Assembly: GCA_963995525.1 (NCBI GenBank)
Contig: OZ023213.1
Location: 16,890,110-16,954,109, forward strand
DNA: 64,000 nt
Reading direction: 5' to 3'
From: Escarpia spicata
Lineage: Eukaryota > Annelida > Polychaeta > Sabellida > Siboglinidae
A program made the translations under genes and the position numbers. This document shows, piece by piece, positions 23,850 to 35,619 of this stretch (position 1 is the stretch's first letter; the number at the start of each line of letters is the position of its first letter). The notes under the pieces are model-generated. The model saw only the letters and a list, made by a program, of their open reading frames with translations. It searched no databases and had not been told where the DNA came from.

Positions 23850-24555
23850 TACAAGTATACAAGACTGTCGTCGTCATTCGTCACTACCCTTTTGTATGGG
23901 GCAGAGACGAGGTTCCTCTACAGAAAGCAAGTACAACTGCTTTGACGGTTCCACAAGCGATGTCGGCGCTCCATCACGGGACTGCATTGGCAGGACTTTG
24001 TCTTCAACAAAGAAGTCCTGGAAAAGGCTAACCTCCGGAGCATCGAAACCATGTTGATGCTCCGACAGTTCCGCTGGGCAGGCCACGTCTCGCGCATGGA
24101 TGACATCAGAATGCCATAAGTTGTATTTTATGATGGGCTTCGTCAGGGCAACTGATATAGAACCCCCCTCCCACCCCCACAGGCGCTAGAAGGATCTGCT
24201 GAAATGCCAACTCTCCCTGGCAAGACCACAAAGGTTGGCAACAGAGCGACTACCATGGGAGCTGCCCAGGACGTTGAGCATTCCAGAAGAGAAGCAGACG
24301 GGGAGAACCGTAGGCGGAGGAAAGAATCTGCGTCTCAGGCACCTTCAGGCCAAGAATACCTTTGCCCAACCTGCTACAGAGCCTGCAAATCCAGGATGGG
24401 CATCTGTAACCACCAGAATGTGCCCCACCGTCCCTCCAAGGACAGGGATCTTCTCACCGATCTTCACAAGCGAACAATCTGCCCCCCACAAAGTCCGTGG
24501 CTTTTAGAGTTTTCTTGGATCCTTTCCACTGTTGGTTCTGAGAACTGATCCTGCG
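23850..24555 (+). mobile_element. LINE C-terminal fragment
   Basis: Across shifting frames the translation follows the usual post-RT region of a LINE: LQQRSPGKG in one frame and MLMLRQFRWAGHVSRMDD in another. A CxxC...H finger then follows (LCPTCYRACKSRMGICNHQN) near 24360-24415. Frameshifts are frequent. It lies inside the TIR-bounded element, so it was probably carried in or inserted later. Confidence 0.65.
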
Positions 24556-24559
24556 GCTG

Positions 24560-25045
24560 TGATAGTGGGCAGCAGTTGAAGTACGGGGTACGTTTATCCC
24601 TGTGCGTAAGCTGCGCTTGATGCTACAGTTTTAATGAAGTGCTTGTACAGCAAACCATCCAGGTTTTTGCCAATGTTCCCACATTGGAAGCACAGAATAG
24701 CCTGGTTTTCTGCAGTAACCAATTCTTCAACTGTTGCTGTGGTATCATATCTTATCCCACAGCTGGGCCCAAATATATTCTGTGAGAGCTCTGATGTACC
24801 AGATCGTTATTTATTTGTTCTACTATGCTTTGTTTAGGTTCTGGCATTACGAATACACCAAAGAGCTCCTGCTGAAAGTGGTAACTCAACAGCACCAGCA
24901 AATCGGTGTCTTCACCAATGAGGATAGTGTGGATTTTGTCTGATTAGATTAGTTCAGTGTTGTCTAACGATCATTACGTTAGCGTCCTCTGCATAAAAAC
25001 GACAGCACCCAGCTTTCTCGAGCTCATTGCCCAGTAAGCTGATGA
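24560..25045. other. No recognisable gene
   Basis: Transposon-internal sequence without convincing coding similarity. Confidence 0.4.
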
Positions 25046-25049
25046 ACAT

Positions 25050-25538
25050 ATGTGTTTGTTTTCTCTATTGGCTAAAAAAAACTCCTCCTTTAAGAGGAAG
25101 GAGGACCTTGCTGATCAGCCGCCTTCCACAGCATCATCAGATGATATGCCCTCCGCACATAATCTGTGGGAGGAAACGCCATGGTGTGCACTGGCTTCCC
25201 ATTCGTTCTCTGATCAGCAAGGTCCTCCTCATTTGGAGTGGGTGAAGGACGGTATCCCATCTTCCAGCTTTGACACTGGACCCTCGGATCCTCCAGGTCT
25301 GACTGATGTCATAAGCTGTGTTTGGAAAGCAGAGAGTAAGACATGCAGCAATGACGGTTGCAGTTGCCACGGCATTAATATGTCGTGTACCATCTATTGC
25401 GCGTGTACAGCCGGCTATGTGTGTTGTAAACCCTCTCACGATTGGGGACGATGCGTATGTAATATATTTGAAATCATCGCACCTGAAAATCTATCTTTTG
25501 GCATCAACATTACGGCTCTAGGTGATGTAGGTCTTTAG
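25050..25538 (+). CDS. Cys-rich CXC-like fragment (transposon-internal, hypothetical)
   Basis: A 162-residue frame. Its C-terminal third reads DVISCVWKAESKTCSNDGCS then CHGINMSCTIYCAC and CCKPS, a dense Cys cluster similar in spacing to the one at 23562-23846 on the other strand. The N-terminal two thirds are Ser/Pro-rich without a domain. The start is uncertain because a 20-bp inverted repeat falls in the coding frame. I do not recognise the family; it may be the last exon or C-terminus of an element protein rather than a host gene. Confidence 0.35.
   Translation: MCLFSLLAKKNSSFKRKEDLADQPPSTASSDDMPSAHNLWEETPWCALASHSFSDQQGPPHLEWVKDGIPSSSFDTGPSDPPGLTDVISCVWKAESKTCSNDGCSCHGINMSCTIYCACTAGYVCCKPSHDWGRCVCNIFEIIAPENLSFGINITALGDVGL
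25099..25229. repeat. 20-bp perfect inverted repeat with 91-bp loop
   Basis: aggaggaccttgctgatcag at 25099-25118 is exactly reverse-complemented at 25210-25229; weaker pairing extends outward (actcctcc... and ...ggagtg). Confidence 0.85.
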
Positions 25539-25554
25539 TTATAGCCATAATTGG

Positions 25555-26530
25555 TTTTGATGAGCGCCATCTTTTAAAATGGCGGATATATGAATGTTAG
25601 CAAAGGTAATGTGTAACATATTTGAAAGTGCTGATCATATTTGCTGATAATATTTGGTAAGATATTGTGACATTTGTTTTGACGACCGCCATCTTTAAAA
25701 ATGGCGTATCCGAAAGTCGGAGAAGGCCAAATATAAAATATTTGAAACCTCTGACTTCTAAAATCCATGTTTTGACGCAAAGATTAAGGTTGTAGGTGAC
25801 GCAGTTGTTAATATATAAAGTGGCTGCCATTTTGTAAAATGGCTGCCATTTCTTTAAAAAGAAAAAGAAAACTTGCCACCTCAGATTGTCTGCTGACTGA
25901 AACACTGTAGATGTCAGTCGTGCAAAACAAAATTACTTTTGACAAGCCAATTGCACGGGAAGACACGGCACAACGCACTATATTGGGAATTTGAATAGAC
26001 ACTATGCCTGCAACCACTGTGAACTATATGGATTGATAACTATTTATCCTGTGTTGGGCAAAATTACAACGAGATTCAGAATGTGTTTTCTGTTGTTTAT
26101 TGTGCCTTTATTGTTATAGGGGCAGAGACAATAGATGCGAATCAAAGTCATTGGAGATATTATGCATAAACATTGCATTGGAGATAAGCATGTAATAAGA
26201 TCCAACATGGCCGATATCTGAAAGTTTTATGAAATGACAAACATGCAGTCGTTATATACATCTGGTGATGTGTTTATCTTAAACGTTGACCGTGAAAATA
26301 TCGGTTTTTACACCACTTTTGTGACATTATTATGCATAGTTGCAAAGCTATTGAAGAAAATATGTATTTCAGTAATGAAGGCCCTGATTTGCATATTTGA
26401 AAAAATGCCCTAGGTTGTCCCGAGGAAAACCAAGCTGAATTGCTTCAGGGACATCATGGGATAGAAAATCCACAAAAAAAACATTATACTATAGAGCATC
26501 CATTTATTCAGTTGCAAATGGACTAAGTCA
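25555..26530. other. Transposon-internal noncoding DNA with short diverged repeats
   Basis: The phrase (g)ccgccatcttt...aaaatggc recurs at about 25565, 25688 and 25828-25855, giving loosely repeated 100-130 bp blocks. No ORF of note. Confidence 0.45.
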
Positions 26531-26768
26531 ATGTTAGATCGCTACGCTACTCCCCTCATAGCGGCTAAAAATCGGGGTTCACTGTGTTTAAAAACAATTG
26601 TTCACATTAATATTTAACGAATTTATACTTATTATATATCGGTGGGTAGACTAATCCATTATCTTGACAATGGTATGCAAAATATGTATGAAATATGCAA
26701 AAAATATATATATCAGCCTAAATAACGCCTACCCCTACATTTCACTAAGCCAAAACGTCACTGGCAGC

Positions 26769-26898
26769 GACTTTTGACCACTTGTCATTGTCTTCAAAAA
26801 TGACAATGTTCCACCACGTGGATTTCGGTGGACTTTTTTCTGGTAATGTAGACATATAGTACTAACTAAAAGCACTGTCACAATTACTATTGCAATTT
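26769..26898 (-). repeat. Right terminal inverted repeat
   Basis: Inverted counterpart of 23120-23253. Confidence 0.72.
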
Positions 26899-27557
26899 GC
26901 TTGAGGTTGACCCTCTTTTGGGCATAGATTGACTGGATTATTACGGCAACGCAGTGTTATATGGTCTGCCGGAGACGCACTTGCGAAAGTTGCAGATGGT
27001 ACAGAATTTCATAGCACGTCTCATTACCGGGACAAAGAGAAGAGAACACATAACACCTGTTCTGTACCGTCTGCACTGGTTGCCTATACGCCAGAGGATC
27101 GAATTCAAGCTGTTACTGCTGGTATATCGTGCATTGCACCATCTCGGCCCTGCATACATTTCATCGCTCGTGACACCCTACACGCCGACCAGATCACTTA
27201 GATTGGCCGAACAAGGTCTGCCGACTGTTCCGAGATATCACCTTGAACATAATGGCCGACGTTCCTTCTCGGTGGCTGGCCCGATCCTGTGGAATGCCCT
27301 GCCTCATGCAGTCAGGCATGCAAACTGCGTTGCCACCTTCAAATCACTCTTAAAGACACTTATTTCGACAGGCCTTCAAAGAACTTTGCAGTCCGCATCT
27401 GTGACTTTTGTGCAATGTTGACATTCGGTTATGTACTTAGGATGCAGTTATTTATTTATTTATTATTATTATTTAATTAGCATATTATATGTATTTATTT
27501 TATTTTATTTAAGCACATTATTTATTTTAGGTATTTAAACGGCTAATTCATTTAACT

Positions 27558-27590
<33 letters not shown>

Positions 27591-27830
27591 GTAAATATAC
27601 AGATATATATATGTATATTTAGTCTTATTCAAGTTTATTTAACTGACATTTTATGTAAGTTTTGTATGCTACTTTTAAATCATTTTCTTTTACCTTTCTA
27701 TTTAATATGTTTTAGGTCATTTAATGTATTTTACTTATACTCTACGATTGTCAGCGCCTTTGAGCAGATTTGTTATCCGGACACACGGCGCTCTATAAAT
27801 GCTTTATAATAATAATAAATAATAAAGAAA
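26899..27830 (+). mobile_element. L2-like LINE, 3' part, right of the inserted DNA transposon
   Basis: YYGNAVLYGLPETHLRKLQM begins the characteristic L2/CR1 C-terminal region. It continues in one frame to about 27420 with FIARLITGTKRREHITPVLY, LHWLPIRQRIEFKLLLLVYR and FSVAGPILWNALPH. The 3' UTR ends with the L2-typical phrase ttgagcagatttgttatccg, then gcgctctataaatgc and (taa)n. Together with 22640-23119 it forms one element. Confidence 0.88.
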
Positions 27831-29850
27831 GGGCGACTTTCAAAGATACAGTCTACTCCACCTCTTTCGACACGCTTGGACACACCACTCAAAAACATCC
27901 AGATTGGTTTGATGAGAACAAAGAGGAGATCCAAGAACTGCTTGATGGAAAACATTGCATTCGCAGAGCCTCCATCAATGACAGGTCTACATCCAATGAA
28001 TCAGCCAATGACAATATCCGTAGGACTGTCCAGCGCAAGCTCAGAGAGATACAGAACACATGACTGAGCCATAAAGCAGATGACATTTAGTCAAATGCTG
28101 ACAGAAACGACATAAAAATATATCATGCCCTAAAACAGTTTATGAGCCACAGGTGTCTGGGTCACCAACGCTCCTTAGTGCAGCTGGGACAGCGTTGGTC
28201 ACAGGCAAAGCACACATTCTTGAGAGATGGGTAGAACACTTCAGCAACGTTCTCAGTCGGGCTTCATCCATCAACGAAGATGCGATCAACAGGCTGCCTC
28301 AAGTTCCGATAAAAACATCTCTAAGCGACCCTGCCACACTGATGGAAACTGAGAAAGCGATCAACCTCCTATCAAATGGAAAAGCCACAGAAGCCGATGC
28401 AATTCCAGCTGAAAACTTCAGTATCTCGAAAAAAGCTCACAGAGTCTTTTCAGTTTGTGGGACCAAGAAACCATTCCTCAAGAGTACAAAGATGCCTCCA
28501 TTGTCCATTTGTACAAGCAGAAGGGAAATCGCCATGTCTGTGAAATCTTACTCCTCTCTGTTGCTGTGGAAAATCTTTGTCATAATCCTTCTGAGTCGCC
28601 TATTGGAGCACCTTGATCGGGGTTTGCTGTCAGAGCCAGTGTGGTTTCAAGAAAGGGGAGGGGACCATCGACATGGTGTTTACAACCAAGCAGCTTTAAG
28701 AGAATTGCTAAGAACAGGATGTGGACCTCTGCAACACCTTCATCGACCTCACCGAGGCCTTCGATCCAGTTAACCGGGATGGTCTGTCGATGATCATGGA
28801 TAAATATGGCTGCCCACAGAAATGCATCACCCTATATATAGTTCGGCAATTCCATGACTGCATTCTTGCGCGTGTCCGTGAAGGCGGAGAGTGGTCTGAC
28901 TCGTTCCCAGTTATCAATGGAGTCAAGCAAGGATGTGTGATGGCAGCAACTCTCTTTAGCAATGTTTTCTGCTATGCTCAATGACGCCTTTCAAGACGAC
29001 TCCCTGGAATCAAAACCAGATATACTACAGATAGCAAACTGTTCAATCTTAGACGGTGCCAGGCCAAAACCAGAGTCCAGATAGACACTGTCCTGTTTGC
29101 TGAATGTTGCGCACTGAATGCCGGATCACAGCCTGACATGCAGCGAAGCATGGACCTGTTTTCTTCTGCATGTGGTCTGATACAAAGAAAACTGAAGTGT
29201 TGTACGAGCCGGCTCAATGAAAGCCGTACATCGAGCCAGAGATAAATGTGAAACACAAAAAGTTGACCGCTGTGAACAAGTTCACCTACCTTTGGGAGTA
29301 TGCTCTACTGGGTTGATCACACTGAAGATGAAAACAAATGCAAAGATTGCCAAAGCAAGTGTGACACATGGCAGACTCCGCATCCCAGTTTGGGGGCGTA
29401 GAGGAATAAGCTTGTGGACACAACTTAAAGGATACATAGCGATTGTCATTCCATCACTACTCTACACTAGCGAAACATGGACTGTGTACCACCATGCCAA
29501 AAAGCTAAACCACTTTCACATTAACTGTCTGATCGTGAGTCGCCATGACCCACCAACGTTACGTCATCTATATCGTAATTTCAGTCGATATAGCAAAGAA
29601 CACTTGTTTGAGCTACTCCAGATGGATCAGGGAAACATATTGCTCAAGAAGCAGCTCAGCTTGATTGGTGTTGGGGTTTATCTTCAATTCTCTTCTGGCA
29701 GTGCGCTCGAGCTGAAGACGCCAGCTCTCCATCCGCTCGGCATCGCTCAAAACAGTCTCATAGTATGTGACGAATCCGTGCCAGACATTACTGTGCTCCT
29801 CCAGTCGCGTGCGCAGAATTCAGGTCGTGTCACGTACGAATGTGATGCTT
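27831..29850 (+). mobile_element. Decayed LINE (RTE/I-like), most of the RT ORF
   Basis: The translation moves between frames but stays collinear with a LINE: HPDWFDENKEEIQELLDGKH, VQRKLREIQNT, then VPIKTSLSDPATLMETEKAI, LCNTFIDLTEAFDPVNRDGL, ARVREGGEWSDSFPVINGVK and QGCVMAATLF. Further on come MQRSMDLFSSACGL and YTSETWTVYHHAKKLNHFHI. The RT catalytic FADD box is degraded (VLFAECCALNAG). Many stops and frameshifts show it is dead. It begins immediately after the 3' end of the L2-like LINE. Confidence 0.78.
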
Positions 29851-29949
29851 GTGAAACACGGTGGTTAGGAGTGAGTGAGCAGTACAGGTCTTCCAGATTT
29901 CGATCTATCAACGTCCCGCTCTCTTGCCCTTTTTTATCTTGCTGGTAAA

Positions 29950-30990
29950 ATAGCCTATCGGGTGTCTTCGAGTGTAGCTATCACAGCTTTCGAGTTGCAC
30001 AGCCATTGAGTTTCCGACATAAGCTTCAGCGTGTTGGTTGGTGAGTGGGTCGGATTATCATACTTTGATTTCCCCGTGCCTGCGGGGTGCACCGGTTCAA
30101 CGGTAAACTCCTCTCTTGCCGACTCTCCTAGATCATCGTTATTGCCATTACAGCGCTCGCCATCTTCCGCTGACACTTCATAGTCTCCATCATCATGCCG
30201 TGCCCTTTTCTATCTCCTGGCTCCACAAATTTCCTTCGCCGTTGCATGGTATATAGCAGCTACTTTGCCTGTCCCGTATAACATTATTATGTTCTTACTC
30301 AGAGTTGGAATGGCGTTCGTAGCAGTCCTCACCACCAGGATACACACACAATAACGTCTACATGAAAAATGGCTTTTAACCTAAAGGGACGTACCCATAA
30401 TTTACATATTGGTAGGTTTCCAAACGGGTATCACCCTGTTTATTGCAAGCCATACCACGGCTGTTTTAGGTGCTTTTTTAACGGAAAGCAGTTTGGTGAA
30501 TTTGTGTCAAGTGCCGTTAAGGTTTTAGCCGGAGCTTCAGTTCGCTCCTGTCTATTGGACTGATATCTGGTATGGCGGTGGGGGATGCTGTTGGGGATTG
30601 TTTGCTGTGACGTTCTGCCCGTAGTACCCCTGCATACGGGCCTGTATTTTCCTAGAGATCATACAAGAGTGCGGGATTTGGTTAGATCCCTGACCTACAT
30701 GTTGTTCCGAACATACACCCGCTGGACACTTCAAATAAAGCGCTATGCATGAATGAATTAACGTTTTTGAAATAGAAAAATCTGTGAAGGAATTAGCTAT
30801 ACAATCTAAAATCGGTCAATACAAAACTAAGTTAGTGAAATGGTGTTTACAACTGCATACGGGTTAAATAATGTCCATCTGAAGATAGACATATGAGGGT
30901 TGCTTTCAACTACTATACAGCCTAGAGCTTTGATCGTGGGCTCGGCCCTAAGGACCGCGGATGCTGGGTAGAATGCCAGGTAGATCCAGG
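29950..30990. other. No recognisable gene
   Basis: Short ORFs only (for example 30369-30563 on +), unlike any known family. A CA-type stretch occurs near 30340. Confidence 0.4.
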
Positions 30991-30996
30991 ATAGAT

Positions 30997-31024
30997 GCCG
31001 GGTAGGCCCTCCGGGCCGCCCGGC
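30997..31024. other. GC-rich hairpin
   Basis: gccggg pairs with cccggc and, inside, ggccc with gggcc, in an otherwise AT-rich region. The surrounding 30930-31110 is unusually GC-rich. Confidence 0.6.
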
Positions 31025-31399
31025 ATTAATGTCGAGTCCAGGTCGATACGCCGCCCATGGTGCTCTATTGTAAGCTAGCAAGCGGGACCCGCTGTCGCGG
31101 AGGGCAAAAGAACGTTGTAAGAACACCCTAAAGACAACCCTCAAGAATTTCAATATGGACCATGAAACGGCTTGTGAGCGATAAACTTGACATAGCAAAA
31201 CAAAAGCGGGCGCTGAGTCCTATGAACAAAGACGAGTTGCAAATGCCAATTAAGAGAAGGCGAAGCCAGAGAAAGTCTCGACAAAATGACACTGACAGTA
31301 GGCGATGATGAAATATGGTCTTGTTCGCTTTGCGAAAGCCATACAACAACTGGGTAAATCAAAGTCTGGAATTCGGGACATTTTCTTTCCTTTAGCATA

Positions 31400-34075
31400 C
31401 ACCTCGTCAGTGCTGGCTCTAGTTAGTTGTATTCAGCGAGTATCACACCTCGTCAGTGCTGGCTCTAGTTAGTTTTATTCAGCGAGTATCACACCTCGTC
31501 AGTGCTGGCTCTAGTTAGTTTTATTCAGTGAGTATCACACCTCGTCAGTGCTGGCTCTAGTTAGTTTTATTCAGTGAGTATCACACCTCGTCAGTGCTGG
31601 CTCTAGTTAGTTGTATTCAGCGAGTATCACAGCTTGTCAGTGCTGGCTCTAGTTAGTTGTATTCAGCGAGTATCACACCTCGTCAGTGCTGGCTCTAGTT
31701 AGTTTTATTCAGTGAGTATCACACCTCGTCAGTGCTGGCTCTAGTTAGTTGTATTCAGCGAGTATCACAGCTTGTCAGTGCTGGCTCTAGTTAGTTGTAT
31801 TCAGCGAGTATCACACCTCGTCAGTGCTGGCTCTAGTTAGTTTTATTCAGTGAGTATCACACCTCGTCAGTGCTGGCTCTAGTTAGTTGTATTCAGCGAG
31901 TATCACAGCTTGTCAGTGCTGGCTCTAGTTAGTTTTATTCAGTGAGTATCACACCTCGTCAGTGCTGGCTCTAGTTAGTTTTATTCAGTGAGTATCACAC
32001 CTCGTCAGTGCTGGCTCTAGTTAGTTTTATTCAGTGAGTATCACACCTTGTCAGTGCTGGCTCTAGTTAGTTTTATTCAGTGAGTATCACACCTCGTCAG
32101 TGCTGGCTCTAGTTAGTTGTATTCAGCGAGTATCACAGCTTGTCAGTGCTGGCTCTAGTTAGTTTTATTCAGTGAGTATCACACCTCGTCAGTGCTGGCT
32201 CTAGTTAGTTGTATTCAGCGAGTATCACACCTCGTCAGTGCTGGCTCTAGTTAGTTTTATTCAGTGAGTATCACACCTCGTCAGTGCTGGCTCTAGTTAG
32301 TTTTATTCAGTGAGTATCACACCTTGTCAGTGCTGGCTCTAGTTAGTTTTATTCAGTGAGTATCACACCTCGTCAGTGCTGGCTCTAGTTAGTTGTATTC
32401 AGTGAGTATCACACCTTGTCAGTGCTGGCTCTAGTTAGTTGTATTCAGTGAGTATCACACCTCGTCAGTGCTGGCTCTAGTTAGTTGTATTCAGTGAGTA
32501 TCACACCTCGTCAGTGCTGGCTCTAGTTAGTTGTATTCAGCGAGTATCACACCTCGTCAGTGCTGGCTCTAGTTAGTTGTATTCAGCGAGTATCACAGCT
32601 TGTCAGTGCTGGCTCTAGTTAGTTGTATTCAGCGAGTATCACAGCTTGTCAGTGCTGGCTCTAGTTAGTTGTATTCAGCGAGTATCACAGCTTGTCAGTG
32701 CTGGCTCTAGTTAGTTGTATTCAGCGAGTATCACAGCTTGTCAGTGCTGGCTCTAGTTAGTTGTATTCAGCGAGTATCACACCTCGTCAGTGCTGGCTCT
32801 AGTTAGTTGTATTCAGCGAGTATCACAGCTTGTCAGTGCTGGCTCTAGTTAGTTGTATTCAGCGAGTATCACAGCTTGTCAGTGCTGGCTCTAGTTAGTT
32901 GTATTCAGCGAGTATCACAGCTTGTCAGTGCTGGCTCTAGTTAGTTTTATTCAGCGAGTATCACAGCTTGTCAGTGCTGGCTCTAGTTAGTTGTATTCAG
33001 CGAGTATCACAGCTTGTCAGTGCTGGCTCTAGTTAGTTGTATTCAGCGAGTATCACACCTCGTCAGTGCTGGCTCTAGTTAGTTGTATTCAGCGAGTATC
33101 ACAGCTTGTCAGTGCTGGCTCTAGTTAGTTGTATTCAGCGAGTATCACAGCTTGTCAGTGCTGGCTCTAGTTAGTTGTATTCAGCGAGTATCACACCTCG
33201 TCAGTGCTGGCTCTAGTTAGTTTTATTCAGCGAGTATCACACCTTGTCAGTGCTGGCTCTAGTTAGTTTTATTCAGCGAGTATCACACCTCGTCAGTGCT
33301 GGCTCTAGTTAGTTTTATTCAGCGAGTATCACACCTCGTCAGTGCTGGCTCTAGTTAGTTGTATTCAGCGAGTATCACAGCTTGTCAGTGCTGGCTCTAG
33401 TTAGTTGTATTCAGCGAGTATCACACCTCGTCAGTGCTGGCTCTAGTTAGTTGTATTCAGCGAGTATCACAGCTTGTCAGTGCTGGCTCTAGTTAGTTGT
33501 ATTCAGCGAGTATCACAGCTTGTCAGTGCTGGCTCTAGTTAGTTGTATTCAGCGAGTATCACACCTCGTCAGTGCTGGCTCTAGTTAGTTGTATTCAGCG
33601 AGTATCACAGCTTGTCAGTGCTGGCTCTAGTTAGTTGTATTCAGCGAGTATCACACCTCGTCAGTGCTGGCTCTAGTTAGTTTTATTCAGCGAGTATCAC
33701 ACCTCGTCAGTGCTGGCTCTAGTTAGTTGTATTCAGCGAGTATCACAGCTTGTCAGTGCTGGCTCTAGTTAGTTGTATTCAGCGAGTATCACACCTCGTC
33801 AGTGCTGGCTCTAGTTAGTTGTATTCAGCGAGTATCACAGCTTGTCAGTGCTGGCTCTAGTTAGTTGTATTCAGCGAGTATCACAGCTTGTCAGTGCTGG
33901 CTCTAGTTAGTTGTATTCAGCGAGTATCACACCTCGTCAGTGCTGGCTCTAGTTAGTTTTATTCAGTGAGTATCACACCTTGTCAGTGCTGGCTCTAGTT
34001 AGTTTTATTCAGTGAGTATCACACCTTGTCATTGCTGGCTCTAGTTAGTTTTATTCAGTGAGTATCACAGCTCGC
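31400..34075. repeat. 46-bp satellite, about 58 units
   Basis: Units carry gtcagtgctggctctagtta, gtt(g/t)tattcag(c/t)gag and tatcac. Variants combine an acctcgtc, agcttgtc or accttgtc junction with g/t and c/t positions. The agcttgtc junction always follows a cagcgag half. Left and right edges are both simple (no partial mobile element seen). Confidence 0.96.
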
Positions 34076-34079
34076 TCTC

Positions 34080-35160
34080 TACAACGATCTACCTGTTGGT
34101 GGATATTGTCCGTTGCTTGCTGTGATAGTTTGGTGGTAATCTGATGAAGTGGATAACATTTCCTATGCCGAGCTGTGCCAGTAACCATCGAAACTTCATA
34201 TTCTTCCTTGGTGATATAAAGTGAAGCAACAACCCGAAAGCGCCTGTGATGCACACGACCACTATCCTCTTGAACGCGCTTGTCACTGCATCATAATAAT
34301 TATAATGCATGCAATATGACGCGTGTGTCTGCACCCTCTCTTAAATGTCAACATCTCGAACAGCTGATTTTGCGCTTTCGTTGTCTTCAACTTCAACTAC
34401 ATACGACGAATTTACAACCATTAGGCAGGTATTTATCGTGCTCGGTTATGTAATAGCTGAGAACGTGAGCCAGGTCAGACTTGCTTTCATCTATGGACAT
34501 GAATGAACTTCACACTTTAGGCAACAGGACACCAACCGCGTTGAATCAACTTGCGTATTGGCCAGGTCTTGCTAATTCGCTTCTATCTGTTTTCTTCTTT
34601 AACTGACTGTTTTATGTAGGTCAACGTCCACCCGTTTGACTCCTGCAGTAACACAGCTAGTTACATACATATTAACAGAGGGATTTGTTACCGTAGTCAT
34701 TGTGTCATTGTCATTTGCCGGCGCCTGGCGAACTGGAACCACACCAAGCGTTCTGACAGGAGGATCACCGATGCGGTAGTTTCAATGAAACTGGGCCGAG
34801 ATGGTACATTTTGGTTTGCATCACTAGAAATACGAGAAGACAACCATGCACCACTCTCTGCAAACCAGTCTTCCACGCCAATTTTTTTTGTCAGGGTGGA
34901 ATGCCGGAGATGGTCAGCTATACCAGTGACAATGGCATGGTGCAATGTGTGAAACTTATAATCAGTGACTTTTTGCTGAGACAACTATACCTATATTTCT
35001 TTCTGATAATAAAGCGTTTCAAGCAACTTAAAACTAAAATAATTTTTTGTGTGTTATCGTTAAACTTTTACTAAATTTAAATTTATTACGTATACCTATT
35101 TTCATTTGGTAACATATTGAGGTATGCGTACAATTTGATTGAAATTTAAAAAAAATGTGG
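34080..35160. other. No recognisable gene
   Basis: Several short ORFs on both strands without family similarity. Low-complexity aaaaa/ttttt near 34880 and 35030-35150. Confidence 0.45.
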
Positions 35161-35619
35161 ACAAAGATTGTATTGCATGAACTATAAGGTGAAGTATAAG
35201 CATGCGACGCTAATGTCACACAACATTGTGAAATCTCACTATGAGGATATGTTTAATTGTTTAAATAATAAAAAAGTTATAAAAGTAACCTTTGTAAAAA
35301 TGTTGAATATGAGATTTACTATAGTCGATTTGTCCATGGTATTTTACCCGAATCTATGATATATGTTATATTTGTACCCATTGTTAAAACAAAAGTCCCA
35401 GCATATGCAGCAAGAGTAATTACACACATATTGCTCCAGCCAGTACTGTGTCCAAATTTTTTGAAAAAAATAATCGATGACCGTATTGCGTACCGTTTGA
35501 TAACATCTAATAATCAGTTTGGTTTCAAGAATAAACACAATAAGGATTTGTGTATATATGCTTTCAAGAAAACTGTACTAACATACCGTAGTTTGAATCG
35601 TTCTAGTTCTATTTGTTTC

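Larger units (their letters stand above)
23360..26584. mobile_element. Second inverted-end pair inside the transposon (cagtgaaacccg ends)
   Basis: Left end cagtgaaacccgaattttag at 23360 and right end, reverse-complemented, cagtgaaccccgatttttag from 26584. Similarity continues about 50 bp inward (agccgc, then gcgatc). Either this is a separate pogo/Tigger-like element (whose ends typically begin CAGTG) nested in the outer one, or part of one composite TIR. Flanks of the form acacagtg on both sides make the exact end uncertain. Confidence 0.55.
23120..26898. mobile_element. DNA transposon with long terminal inverted repeats, inserted in an L2-like LINE
   Basis: The segment 23120-23253 reverse-complements to 26769-26898 with strong similarity. 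Shared words in order are actatatgtct, aaaaagtccac, gtggtggaacatt and aatgacaagtggtc. The flanks are the two halves of one LINE, so the 3.8-kb block is an insertion. About 100 residues of the LINE are missing at the junction, so the insertion came with, or was followed by, a deletion. No intact transposase is present. Confidence 0.72.

Noticed and set aside
31400..34075. CRISPR-like array
   Set aside because: Units are directly contiguous with no unique spacers, and the context is eukaryotic; it is a satellite.
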